NCBI GenBank assembly: GCA_963205465.1
Contig: CAUJKG010000428.1
Span: 1-8,794 of the forward strand
DNA length: 8,794 nucleotides
Direction of reading: 5' to 3'
Source: Pseudomonadota bacterium
Lineage (GTDB): Bacteria; Pseudomonadota; Alphaproteobacteria; Rhizobiales; Xanthobacteraceae
Shown here: positions 1 to 7,231 of the stretch, piece after piece
Layout: each line of letters begins with the position of its first letter
Numbering within the stretch: position 1 is the stretch's first letter
The notes under the pieces: model-generated
What the model saw: the letters and a program-made list of their open reading frames with translations, nothing else
Told to the model about the DNA's origin: nothing
Databases searched by the model: none
Translations under genes and position numbers: made by a program

Positions 1-3
1 ACG

Positions 4-792
4 TTGCATACGACCGATAAAAAATCGGCTTTTATAAGCATTCAGAAGCTCGAGAAGCGCTACTCGACGCGTGATGGCGGGCCGGTACAAGCGCTTACGG
101 ACATCAATCTTGAGGTGCCCGAGAACGAACTCCTCAGTGTCGTGGGACCGAGCGGGTGCGGAAAATCAACTTTGTTGCGAATTCTGGCGGGACTCGACAC
201 GCCTACCAGCGGATCCGTCACCATCAACGGCAAATCTGTCACCGGCCCGAGCCGGGATGTGGGCGTCGTCTTTCAACAGGCCACGTTGTTGCCCTGGCAG
301 ACGGTCCTCGACAACGTTCTACTGCCGGCGCGGGCGCAGGGGCAGGACCGGAAGCAGCGCGCGCGCGAATTGCTCGATCTCGTCGGATTGAAGGATTTCG
401 CGAATAAGTATCCGTTCGAACTTTCCGGCGGAATGCAGCAGCGCGTCGCGATATGCCGCGCGATGGTGTGCGATCCCAGCATTCTGCTGATGGACGAGCC
501 GTTCGGTGCACTCGACGCGATGACGCGTGAGCAGATGAACAGCGAGCTTATTCGCATTCAAGCTGAGCAGAAGAAGACCATTCTCTTCATCACGCACAGT
601 ATTCCCGAGGCGGTGTTTCTGGGCGACCGGGTGCTCGTGATGACGCCGCGCCCCGGTCGCATTGCCGAAGTCGCAGAGATCGATCTTCCCAAACCGCGCA
701 CGCTCGCCAGCATGGGCGACCCGCGCTTTGCCAAGCTCAGTTCCGATATCCGCGCGATCTTCTCCGATCCTTCCGCGGCAGTTCATTTCTGA
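4..792 (+). CDS. ABC transporter ATP-binding protein, nitrate/sulfonate/taurine (SsuB/TauB-like) family
   Basis: This is the cytoplasmic ATPase that powers an importer together with the next two genes. In the 262-residue reading all nucleotide-binding motifs are intact: Walker A GPSGCGKST (48-56), Q-loop VVFQQ (88-92), ABC signature LSGGMQQR (140-147), Walker B ILLMDEP (160-166), D-loop GALD (168-171) and H-loop histidine 198. LLPWQTVLDNV after the Q-loop is typical of the SsuB/TauB/NrtD group. The start is uncertain. TTG at 4 is the first candidate, but the frame is open to base 1 and no ribosome site is visible, so the true start may lie just upstream. The stop is 7 bp before the permease start, so the two are surely co-transcribed. 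The family assignment is firm. The substrate cannot be read from an ATPase. Confidence 0.93.
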   Translation: MHTTDKKSAFISIQKLEKRYSTRDGGPVQALTDINLEVPENELLSVVGPSGCGKSTLLRILAGLDTPTSGSVTINGKSVTGPSRDVGVVFQQATLLPWQTVLDNVLLPARAQGQDRKQRARELLDLVGLKDFANKYPFELSGGMQQRVAICRAMVCDPSILLMDEPFGALDAMTREQMNSELIRIQAEQKKTILFITHSIPEAVFLGDRVLVMTPRPGRIAEVAEIDLPKPRTLASMGDPRFAKLSSDIRAIFSDPSAAVHF

Positions 793-799
793 GGACGTC

Positions 800-1567
800 A
801 TGGAAAAAATCAAACACGCCGTCCTGTTCATCCTGCTGGCCGCGCTCTGGGAAGGCGTTGCGCGCGCGGGCTTCGTGCCCGAGTTCGTGCTGCCCGCGCC
901 AAGCGCCATAGCTCTACGCCTCTATGATCTGTTCTCAAGCGGGGATATCTGGCCACACCTCCAGGCAACTACCATTGCTGTATTGAGCGGCTTTGCGTTG
1001 GGCGTTGGCGCTGGCTTCTTCTTCGGTGTGCTGGTCGCGATGATGCCGGCGATTGAAAAATACGCCTATCCCTACATCGTTGCGTTCCAGACCGTTCCAA
1101 AGATCGCGATCGCACCGCTATTCCTGATCTGGTTTGGCTATGGGATCATGTCGAAAGTCGTGATCGCGGCGCTGGTCTGCTTCTTCCCGGTGCTCGTGGC
1201 AGTGATGTCGGCGTTTCATACGACCGACAGCGACCAGCTCAATATGATGCACGCTTTCGGTGCATCGCGCTGGCAGATATTCAAAGAACTCCGCGTGTGG
1301 GCAGCACTTCCGACAATTTTTGCCGGCCTTGAAGTATCGGCCGTGTTCGCCGTGATCGGCGCCCTCGTTGGCGAGTTCGTCGGCGCGCATGTCGGGCTTG
1401 GCTACCTGATCACGGCGCTCAATTTCAACATTGACGTTCCGGGCGTCTTTGCCGTGCTCATCGTCCTGTCGGTTCTGGGCACCATATTGCATGCCATCGT
1501 GCGTACGATTGGGCGTCGTCTCGTGTTCTGGATCAGAAGCGATCGCGTGGCCGTTGTCGGCTCATAG
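800..1567 (+). CDS. ABC transporter permease, SsuC/TauC-like (BPD_transp_1)
   Basis: This is the inner-membrane channel subunit of the importer, 255 residues, a usual length for SsuC/TauC permeases. About six hydrophobic segments are visible, roughly at 7-23, 57-82, 88-112, 118-139, 176-196 and 214-236. The cytoplasmic coupling (EAA-type) loop reads MHAFGASRWQIFKELRVW then ALP (150-171), with the conserved glycine at 154 and proline at 171; it should dock on the upstream ATPase. The WxGxG-like stretch IWFGYGIMSK (110-119) and the FQTVPKIAIAPL segment (96-107) are typical of the family. ATG at 800 is chosen over in-frame upstream codons because GAGGA at 791-795 gives a ribosome site and the reading then starts just after the ATPase stop. 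Longer readings would overlap the ATPase by over 100 bp. It probably functions as a homodimer. Confidence 0.93.
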   Translation: MEKIKHAVLFILLAALWEGVARAGFVPEFVLPAPSAIALRLYDLFSSGDIWPHLQATTIAVLSGFALGVGAGFFFGVLVAMMPAIEKYAYPYIVAFQTVPKIAIAPLFLIWFGYGIMSKVVIAALVCFFPVLVAVMSAFHTTDSDQLNMMHAFGASRWQIFKELRVWAALPTIFAGLEVSAVFAVIGALVGEFVGAHVGLGYLITALNFNIDVPGVFAVLIVLSVLGTILHAIVRTIGRRLVFWIRSDRVAVVGS

Positions 1568-1580
1568 TGAGGAGAGGGAA

Positions 1581-2681
1581 ATGAGACACATAAGCAAGAT
1601 TCTACGAACTGCGGCGGTGGCGCTGGTCTGTGCCGCTGCGGCCTTCGCCAGCAATGCGGGGGCGCAGGAACTCAAGAAAATCAAAGCTCTGATTCCGATT
1701 CCGAATTTCGACGAGTCGTTCTCTCCGGTCGCGGTCGCGCTCTATCTCGGCTACTTCAAGGAAGAAGGCCTCGACGTGCAAATTCTGCCGGTTCGCGGCT
1801 CCAACGAAGTTGCGATCCAGATTTCCGCAGGCAATGCGGACGTCGGTCTAGCCTCGCCAGCCGACGCGATCATCGGCATGCAGGAAGGCAAGAACCTCGA
1901 CGTTCAATATTTCCACAACCTCTACTACCAGAACATCTGGCCGATCTCGGTCCCCGCGACCAGTTCGGTCAAGTCGGTTGCGGAACTCAAAGGTAAGAAG
2001 ATCGGCGTGCTTTCCATGGGCAGCACCGGCATTTCGTTCGGCCGCGCCTATGCGCGTGATGCCGGCCTCGATCCTGCCAAGGACGTCACTTTCATTCCGA
2101 TCGGTGTCGGTGCGCAGGCATTGACGGCAATCCGGCAGCAGGTCGTCGATGGCCTGGTGTTCAATGATGCGGCACTTGCGAAGTTCGGGGTGCTCGGCCT
2201 TGAGACGCGTATTCTGCCGGTGAGCGAGAAGCTTCGCGATCTTCCCGATACGAGCATCCTTGCCAAGCGCGAGACACTTGCGAAGCGCCAGAAGGAGATG
2301 ATTGGTTTCGCTCGTGCGGTAGCCAGAGGTCATCTCTTCTCGATCCAGAATCCCACTGCCGCGGTAAAGATTACCTGGAAGCTCTATCCGGAAGCCGAGC
2401 CCAAGAATATGCCGCCGGCTGAGGCGCTGAAGCAGGGCATTGCCGTCGCGAATGCGCGTCTAGCAATTTGGAGTTCGCCAAAGACCAAGGGCGTCGCAGG
2501 GGCTTTCGTCGAGGAGGATTGGAACAACCTGGTCACCTTCCTCGAGGAGCAGGGGCTCCTGAAGCAGAAGATTCCAACCAGCCGCATCTATACGTCGGCT
2601 TTGCTCCCGGAGATCAACAAGTTCGATCGCGAGAAGATCAAGAAGCAGGCGAGCGAATTCAAGATCGAATCGATCAAGTAA
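1581..2681 (+). CDS. ABC transporter periplasmic substrate-binding protein, NMT1/TauA/SsuA-like
   Basis: This is the periplasmic receptor of the importer, 366 residues. It has a clear Sec signal peptide: basic start (MRHISKILR), hydrophobic core (residues 10-23) and an AGA cleavage site after residue 28, leaving a mature protein starting QELKK. No lipobox cysteine is present at the cleavage site. The mature part shows the NMT1 pattern: VALYLGYFKEEGLDV early, then GNADVGLASPADAI, then a second-lobe motif VAELKGKKIGVLSMGSTG. The start at 1581 has AGGAG at 1570-1574 with 6-bp spacing and gives the signal peptide directly at the N-terminus. The family binds sulfonates, nitrate, pyrimidine precursors, phthalates and other small anions, so the ligand is open. 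The nearby hydroxylase suggests an aromatic or heterocyclic acid, which is inference. Confidence 0.92.
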   Translation: MRHISKILRTAAVALVCAAAAFASNAGAQELKKIKALIPIPNFDESFSPVAVALYLGYFKEEGLDVQILPVRGSNEVAIQISAGNADVGLASPADAIIGMQEGKNLDVQYFHNLYYQNIWPISVPATSSVKSVAELKGKKIGVLSMGSTGISFGRAYARDAGLDPAKDVTFIPIGVGAQALTAIRQQVVDGLVFNDAALAKFGVLGLETRILPVSEKLRDLPDTSILAKRETLAKRQKEMIGFARAVARGHLFSIQNPTAAVKITWKLYPEAEPKNMPPAEALKQGIAVANARLAIWSSPKTKGVAGAFVEEDWNNLVTFLEEQGLLKQKIPTSRIYTSALLPEINKFDREKIKKQASEFKIESIK

Positions 2682-2694
2682 CGAAACAGAACGT

Positions 2695-2723
2695 TCCGCA
2701 CGCGCCAGCCTGGCGCGTGCGGA
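2695..2723. terminator. Perfect 13-bp hairpin after the binding-protein gene
   Basis: Arm TCCGCACGCGCCA (2695-2707), loop GCC and the exact reverse complement (2711-2723) begin 13 bp after the stop of the binding-protein gene. The stem is very GC-rich. The downstream tract CTATTTATCT is only weakly U-rich, so it may be a leaky terminator, a processing site, or a 3' mRNA stabiliser that keeps binding-protein transcript high. It separates the transporter from the enzyme genes. Confidence 0.65.
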
Positions 2724-2773
2724 CTATTTATCTCTGCGAACCGGTAAGCGCGGGGAAAAGGTAACTGAGTGAA

Positions 2774-3646
2774 ATGAAACTTCCTCCCTTCGAATATGCG
2801 TCACCCCGCACATTGCAGGAAGCGACCACGCTGCTTTCGAAGCATAACGGCGATGCGCGGCCGATCGCCGGCGGCCAGAGTCTGTTGCCGTTGATGGCGT
2901 TCCGGTTGGCAGCGCCATCTCTGCTCGTTGACCTTGCCAATATTCCGGGATTGGACCGGATCGAAATTCGCGACGACGGCGTGCATGTCGGCGCGCTGAC
3001 GCGCTGGTGTCAGATCGAAGCCGACAGGAGATTGACCGCCGCCCACCCGCTGCTTAGCGAAGCGGTGAAGCATATCGCCCATTATCAGATCAGAAATCGC
3101 GGAACGATCGGCGGAAGCCTCGCACACGCTGATCCGGCTGCCGAAATGCCGGCTTTGGCGATCACCTGTGGCGCGGAGATCACGATCGCCGGAGCGAAGG
3201 TAAGCCGTGTGCTTGCCGCGAAGGATTTCATTACCGGCCCGCTCGAAACCGCGCTTGAGCCCGGAGAGGTCATCACGTCGATCCGCTTCCCGAAATGGCG
3301 CTCGCACCGGCGATGGGCGTTTCAGGAGTTTTCGAAGCGGCGCGGAGATTTTGCCCTCGGCGGTGTCGCGCTTCACTTCGACGAGGACGCGCAAGGTCAT
3401 GCGAGCGAAGTTCATATCGGCGTGTTCGGTACCGGAGATACGCCCGGGCGGCTTTCCGCAGCCGAAGAGTTTGTTCGCGGCAAGAAGGTGGATGCAGGTC
3501 TTGCGCAGGCCGCCGGGAATATTGCGCGAAGCGCTGTCCGCGTTGCGAGCGACATGCACGCTGGCGCTGCATACCGGCAGGCGCTGATTGGAACGCTGAT
3601 CGAGCGCGCGTTGGTCGAGGCAGCAAGCAGAGCCATCGAGGAGTGA
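2774..3646 (+). CDS. Molybdenum hydroxylase medium subunit, FAD-binding (CoxM/XdhB-like)
   Basis: This is the FAD subunit of a xanthine oxidase family enzyme. It passes electrons from the iron-sulfur subunit to the final acceptor. Its 290 residues match the usual CoxM length. Two FAD-binding motifs are complete: AGGQSLLP (32-39) near the N-terminus and TIGGSLAHADPAAE (111-124). The start FEYASPRTLQEA is standard for the family, and the C-terminal CO-dehydrogenase flavoprotein domain follows from about residue 180. ATG at 2774 is the natural start; the ribosome site is only fair (AAAGG at 2757-2761, 12 bp away). The gene begins 92 bp after the binding-protein gene, behind a hairpin, so it may have its own promoter, although no convincing -35/-10 pair is visible. 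It is followed within 5 bp by the small subunit gene. Confidence 0.94.
   Translation: MKLPPFEYASPRTLQEATTLLSKHNGDARPIAGGQSLLPLMAFRLAAPSLLVDLANIPGLDRIEIRDDGVHVGALTRWCQIEADRRLTAAHPLLSEAVKHIAHYQIRNRGTIGGSLAHADPAAEMPALAITCGAEITIAGAKVSRVLAAKDFITGPLETALEPGEVITSIRFPKWRSHRRWAFQEFSKRRGDFALGGVALHFDEDAQGHASEVHIGVFGTGDTPGRLSAAEEFVRGKKVDAGLAQAAGNIARSAVRVASDMHAGAAYRQALIGTLIERALVEAASRAIEE
3638..3643 (+). promoter_or_regulatory. Ribosome binding site that selects the TTG start of the small subunit
   Basis: GAGGAG lies inside the last codons of the FAD-subunit gene. It is 8 bp before TTG at 3652, directly against the in-frame GTG at 3643 (no spacing), and 20 bp before ATG at 3664. Only TTG has a workable spacing. 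This is read from the sequence. Confidence 0.6.
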
Positions 3647-3651
3647 GCATT

Positions 3652-4134
3652 TTGCAAATTCGCATGACCCTCAATCGGGAGCCGCTAGAAGTCGAGGTGA
3701 TGCCACGCGTGACCCTCGCTGATTGTCTGCGGCATCAGTTGGGAAAAACCGGCACGCATCTGGCGTGTGAGCATGGCGTTTGCGGCGCCTGCACGGTCAT
3801 CGTGAACGGGCAGGCGGTTCGCTCCTGCCTGATGCTCGCGGTGCAGGCCAATGGTGCCGAGGTCGTGACGGTCGAAGGCTTGACGCCGGATGATGAAGAG
3901 TTCGGTCCCTTGCAGCAGGCATTTCGGAAGCACAACGCATTGCAGTGCGGCTTCTGCACGTCCGGCATGTTGACGACGGCTCATGCGTTGCTCACCGCCG
4001 AGCCGGATGCAGATCATGAACGGATTCGCTCGGTGATTGCGGGAAATATCTGCCGTTGCACGGGCTATCTTTCCATCGTCGATGCGATCCACGAAGCAGG
4101 CGAATCTTATCGTGCGAACAAGGAGCGCGCGTGA
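3652..4134 (+). CDS. Molybdenum hydroxylase small subunit, two [2Fe-2S] clusters (CoxS/XdhC-like electron transfer)
   Basis: This subunit carries electrons from the molybdenum centre to FAD through two [2Fe-2S] clusters. The 160-residue reading shows all eight cysteine ligands: plant-ferredoxin-type C39, C44, C47 and C59 in ACEHGVCGACTV and RSC, and the second cluster C99, C102 (QCGFCTSGM) with C134, C136 (GNICRCTGY). Length and order are normal for CoxS. The start is taken as TTG at 3652: its ribosome site is well spaced, and the resulting N-terminus MQIRMTLNREP matches the usual family opening, a short strand ending in TLNG. ATG at 3664 would cut that strand. The stop overlaps the large-subunit start by one base (TGATG), which favours translational coupling and balanced subunit supply. 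Confidence 0.93.
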   Translation: MQIRMTLNREPLEVEVMPRVTLADCLRHQLGKTGTHLACEHGVCGACTVIVNGQAVRSCLMLAVQANGAEVVTVEGLTPDDEEFGPLQQAFRKHNALQCGFCTSGMLTTAHALLTAEPDADHERIRSVIAGNICRCTGYLSIVDAIHEAGESYRANKERA

Positions 4135-6446
4135 TGGCGACGGCTAAGAAAGGTAACCGCCTGATCGGCGCACCGGTCGAGCGCGTCGAGGATCTTCGTT
4201 TCCTTCGCGGCAAAGGCAACTACGTCGACGATCAGTCGCTGCCGAACCAAGTTTACGCGGCGATTTTGCGAAGCTCCGTACCTCATGGCCGGATCCGCGG
4301 GATCGACAAAAGCGAGGCATTGAAAATGCCGGGTGTCCACGCAGTCATAACGGCTGCGGACATCGGCGGAGAAGTGCCGGTTATTCCCATCCGTCTGCAG
4401 CCGCTGCCGGAAGTCTTTCCGCTGCGTCAGCCGGTGATCGCGGTCGATCGGGTGCGTTATGTCGGCGAGCCGGTCGCGGTAGTGATTGCCGATACTCCGG
4501 GGCTTGCCGAAGATGCGCTCGAATTCGTCGAAGTTGATATCGAGCCGCTGCCCGTGGTCGCGAGCCGCAAGACCTCGGCCACCGATGCGAGCCTTCTGTT
4601 CCCCGAATACAAGACCAATCTCGCCAAGAAGTTCACCGGCCTGAAAGGCGACGCCGCCGCGGCCTTCGAGGGAGCGCATTATATAAAGAAGCAGCGCCTC
4701 TCTGTGCAGCGGCACATGGCCTTGCCGATGGAGCCGCGTGGTCTGCTGGCGGATTGGCGGAAGGACATCAAGCGCCTCACGGTTTACGGTGCCGGCAAGG
4801 TGCTGTTCTTCAACCGCCGCGCGGTTGCGCAGATGCTCGGATTGGAAGAGAACTCCGTCGAGCTCGTCGAGAACGATATCGGCGGCGGTTTCGGCGCGCG
4901 CGGTGAATTCTACCCGGAAGATTTTTTGATTCCGTTCTCGTCTTATTCCCTCGGGCGACCGGTGAAGTGGAACGAAGACCGCCGTGAAAACCTGAGCGCG
5001 ATGAATCACGCGCGAGAGATGGAAGCCGAGTACGAAATTGCTTGCGATGCCGACGGCACGATTCGCGGTATCCGCGGTCATGTCGATGTCGATAACGGCG
5101 CCTATATCCGCTCGAACGGATTGACGCCGCCGCGCAACGTCGCGCAGTTTACGACCGGACCGTATCGTATCCCGAATATTCATATCGATGTTTCGGTGCG
5201 CCTTACGAACAAAACGCCATGCGGCACTTATCGCGCGCCGGGGCGCTTCGAGGGTAGTTTTTTCATCGAGCGGATGATCGAGATTGCTGCGCGTGATCTA
5301 GGCCTCGATCCGGTAGAAATGCGCCGGAAGAATCTCGTGACCGTGGATGAGATGCCGTATCCGATGGCGACCATGCAGCACATCGATCCTTACACGGACA
5401 CCGAGTGCGACAGCGGCAACTTCCATATCACCTTCGATCGCTGCCTGAAGGAATTCGGCTGGGACGAAAAGGTGAAGCTGCAGGGCAGGAATATCGACGG
5501 CCGTTATCACGGCGTCGCCGCCGGCTGCTTCATCGAAGGTGGCGCAGCCGGTCCGCGCGAAAGCGCGCGGCTGAAGCTTGAATCCGACGGCACCATTTCG
5601 GTCTTCGTCGGATCATCGGCGGTCGGACAAGGCCTTGAAACGGTCATGGGGCAGATCGCAGCGGACATGCTGGCTGTCCCGTTCGAGCGCGTGCGCGTGT
5701 TTCATGGCTCGACCAGCTACGTGCGCGAAGGTTTCGGTTCGTATCATTCGCGTTCGACGGTGATGGGCGGTTCCGCAATTCTGCTTGCTTCCGCACCGTT
5801 CAAGGAAAAGCTGTGCAAAGCGGCGGCCAGGCGTCTTAACGTATCCGAGCAGGAGATCACGCTGATCGACGAGCGTGCGGTGGCGCCAAACGGAGCCTCG
5901 ATCGAATGGAAGGCGCTGGCCTCAGACGATATCAGCGCGGAAGAGTCCTTCACCAACACGAAACACACCTACGCTTATGGCGCGCATTGCTGTCACGTTG
6001 CGGTCGATCCCGGCACCGGGCATGTCGAGGTGCTTGATTACGTGACGGTCGAGGACGTCGGTAAGATCATCAATCCTCTGACCCTGCACGGGCAGGTGAT
6101 CGGCGCAATCGTGCAAGGGCTCGGCAGCACCTTCATGGAGCACCTCATTTATAATGAGGATGGCCAGTTGCTTACCGGTTCGCTTGCCGACTATGTCGTG
6201 CCGCTGGCCGACGATTACCCGGTGATCCGGGGCATCACGCTTGACGATTATCCGTCGCCGAACAATCCGCTCGGAGCGAAAGGTGCGGGTGAGGGCGGTA
6301 TCATCGCGGTCGGCGGGGTGGCGAGCAACGCGGTCGCGAATGCATTGTCGTCGCTGCAGGTCGAAATTGAGGAATTGCCGCTGACTCCGCCCGCGGTCTG
6401 GGCGTCGATCGAGAAGCAGCGTCTCGTTGAAGGTACGAAGAACTGA
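4134..6446 (+). CDS. Molybdenum hydroxylase large subunit, molybdopterin-binding (CoxL/XdhA-like)
   Basis: This is the catalytic subunit that hydroxylates its substrate with a water-derived oxygen at a molybdenum cofactor, normally the cytosine dinucleotide form. Its 770 residues are the usual size. Visible in order are the N-terminal a/b-hammerhead (RVEDLRFLRGKGNYVDD), the cofactor loop GGGFGARG (250-257), active-site loop GTYRAPGR (364-371), cofactor-contact GQGLET (498-503) and the catalytic glutamate E720 in GAKGAGEGG. The loop lacks the cysteine of form I CO dehydrogenase (AYRCSFR), so CO oxidation is unlikely. After the glutamate it reads IIAVGGVASNAV where most relatives have a Pro-Pro segment, a possible substrate-pocket difference. 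ATG at 4134 is chosen because AAGGAG (4120-4125) lies 8 bp upstream; GTG at 4131 is the only close rival. The substrate is unknown; an aromatic or N-heteroaromatic acid is the likeliest class. Confidence 0.94.
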   Translation: MATAKKGNRLIGAPVERVEDLRFLRGKGNYVDDQSLPNQVYAAILRSSVPHGRIRGIDKSEALKMPGVHAVITAADIGGEVPVIPIRLQPLPEVFPLRQPVIAVDRVRYVGEPVAVVIADTPGLAEDALEFVEVDIEPLPVVASRKTSATDASLLFPEYKTNLAKKFTGLKGDAAAAFEGAHYIKKQRLSVQRHMALPMEPRGLLADWRKDIKRLTVYGAGKVLFFNRRAVAQMLGLEENSVELVENDIGGGFGARGEFYPEDFLIPFSSYSLGRPVKWNEDRRENLSAMNHAREMEAEYEIACDADGTIRGIRGHVDVDNGAYIRSNGLTPPRNVAQFTTGPYRIPNIHIDVSVRLTNKTPCGTYRAPGRFEGSFFIERMIEIAARDLGLDPVEMRRKNLVTVDEMPYPMATMQHIDPYTDTECDSGNFHITFDRCLKEFGWDEKVKLQGRNIDGRYHGVAAGCFIEGGAAGPRESARLKLESDGTISVFVGSSAVGQGLETVMGQIAADMLAVPFERVRVFHGSTSYVREGFGSYHSRSTVMGGSAILLASAPFKEKLCKAAARRLNVSEQEITLIDERAVAPNGASIEWKALASDDISAEESFTNTKHTYAYGAHCCHVAVDPGTGHVEVLDYVTVEDVGKIINPLTLHGQVIGAIVQGLGSTFMEHLIYNEDGQLLTGSLADYVVPLADDYPVIRGITLDDYPSPNNPLGAKGAGEGGIIAVGGVASNAVANALSSLQVEIEELPLTPPAVWASIEKQRLVEGTKN

Positions 6447-6454
6447 GCATTGTC

Positions 6455-7201
6455 ATGGAAATAACCGCAAAGCGCCGCGCCGATCGGATTATCGAAAGTC
6501 CTCCGAAGGTGCCGGTAATAAACGGCTTAAGCGATTTGCAAATCGTTCAGACGAAGACCTTGCCGCGTGCCGTGCAGGATCAACTGCTGCAGCTCATTCT
6601 GAGTAACCAATTGAAGATGGGTGAAAAGCTGACGGAAGCGGATCTGGCGATCCGTCTCGGCGTCAGCCGGGGGCCGATCCGTGAAGCATTTCGGGGACTC
6701 GAAGAAGCGGGCTTGCTGCAGTCGAACAAAAACCGCGGTGTCTATGTCCGGGTGATCAGCCCGGAAGAAGGCATGCATCTATACGATTTGCGCAGCTGCC
6801 TCGAAGCCTATGCGGGACGCGAGCTCGCGCCGAAAATCACCAAGCCGCAAGTGTCGGAACTTCGCGGAATGCTGAGCAGCATGAAGCACAGTTATGAGCG
6901 GCAGGACGTGGACGAGTTCTATCCGCTCAATATCGCTTTTCATGATCGCATCGTCGAAATGGTGGGCAATCCGAAACTGCTTTCGACCTTTCGCAAAATG
7001 ATGAACGAGATTCATCTGATCAGCCGTCACGGTATCGAGGAAGAGGGCGGCCGCTTAGTTTCGAGTCACGAACACGTCGAAATCGTCGACGCGCTTGCGG
7101 CCCGCAACGCCAGAAAAGCCGAATCGTTGATGCGTAAACACGTGATTGGCTCTCGCGACCGGTTTCTCCTGCGGAAACTGCGTGCGCCGGCATCGAAATA
7201 G
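6455..7201 (+). CDS. GntR-family transcriptional regulator, FadR subfamily (FCD domain)
   Basis: This is a 248-residue DNA-binding regulator. The winged helix covers about residues 36-100, with the recognition region LTEADLAIRLGVSRGPIREAFRGLEEAG (59-86) and the wing NRGVYV. The all-helical FCD ligand domain follows from about 106 to 235. Likely metal or ligand residues are N159 and H163 (NIAFH), H207 (SSHEHVEIVDAL) and H229; the usual aspartate of DxxFH is replaced by asparagine. FCD regulators generally sense carboxylic acids, which fits a catabolic locus. It lies 8 bp after the large subunit gene and 30 bp before the hydrolase, so it is probably co-transcribed and autoregulated (inference). 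The ribosome site is weak, and about 35 residues precede the winged helix, longer than usual, so a later start such as TTG at 6536 cannot be excluded. No operator palindrome was recognised. Confidence 0.9.
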   Translation: MEITAKRRADRIIESPPKVPVINGLSDLQIVQTKTLPRAVQDQLLQLILSNQLKMGEKLTEADLAIRLGVSRGPIREAFRGLEEAGLLQSNKNRGVYVRVISPEEGMHLYDLRSCLEAYAGRELAPKITKPQVSELRGMLSSMKHSYERQDVDEFYPLNIAFHDRIVEMVGNPKLLSTFRKMMNEIHLISRHGIEEEGGRLVSSHEHVEIVDALAARNARKAESLMRKHVIGSRDRFLLRKLRAPASK

Positions 7202-7231
7202 AATTCTGAAATCAAGGCAAGGAAACGGAAA

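Noticed and set aside
662..799. Upstream extension of the permease frame
   Set aside because: It would overlap the ATPase by over 100 bp and adds residues foreign to the family; ATG at 800 has a proper ribosome site.
319..909. Minus-strand open frame of 196 codons
   Set aside because: It is opposite the ATPase and permease genes, and its translation has no domain character.
1431..1580. Upstream extension of the binding-protein frame
   Set aside because: It would overlap the permease gene and bury the signal peptide inside the protein.
3295..3651. Upstream extension of the small-subunit frame into the FAD gene
   Set aside because: The translation is arginine- and cysteine-rich out-of-frame sequence; family homology begins only at about 3652.
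4107..5183. Long minus-strand open frame of 358 codons
   Set aside because: It lies fully opposite the well-supported large subunit, its translation has no recognisable domain, and it reflects GC-rich codon bias.
2774..6446. Aerobic CO dehydrogenase (coxMSL)
   Set aside because: Gene order fits, but the large subunit lacks the AYRCSFR loop and no Cox accessory genes are present.
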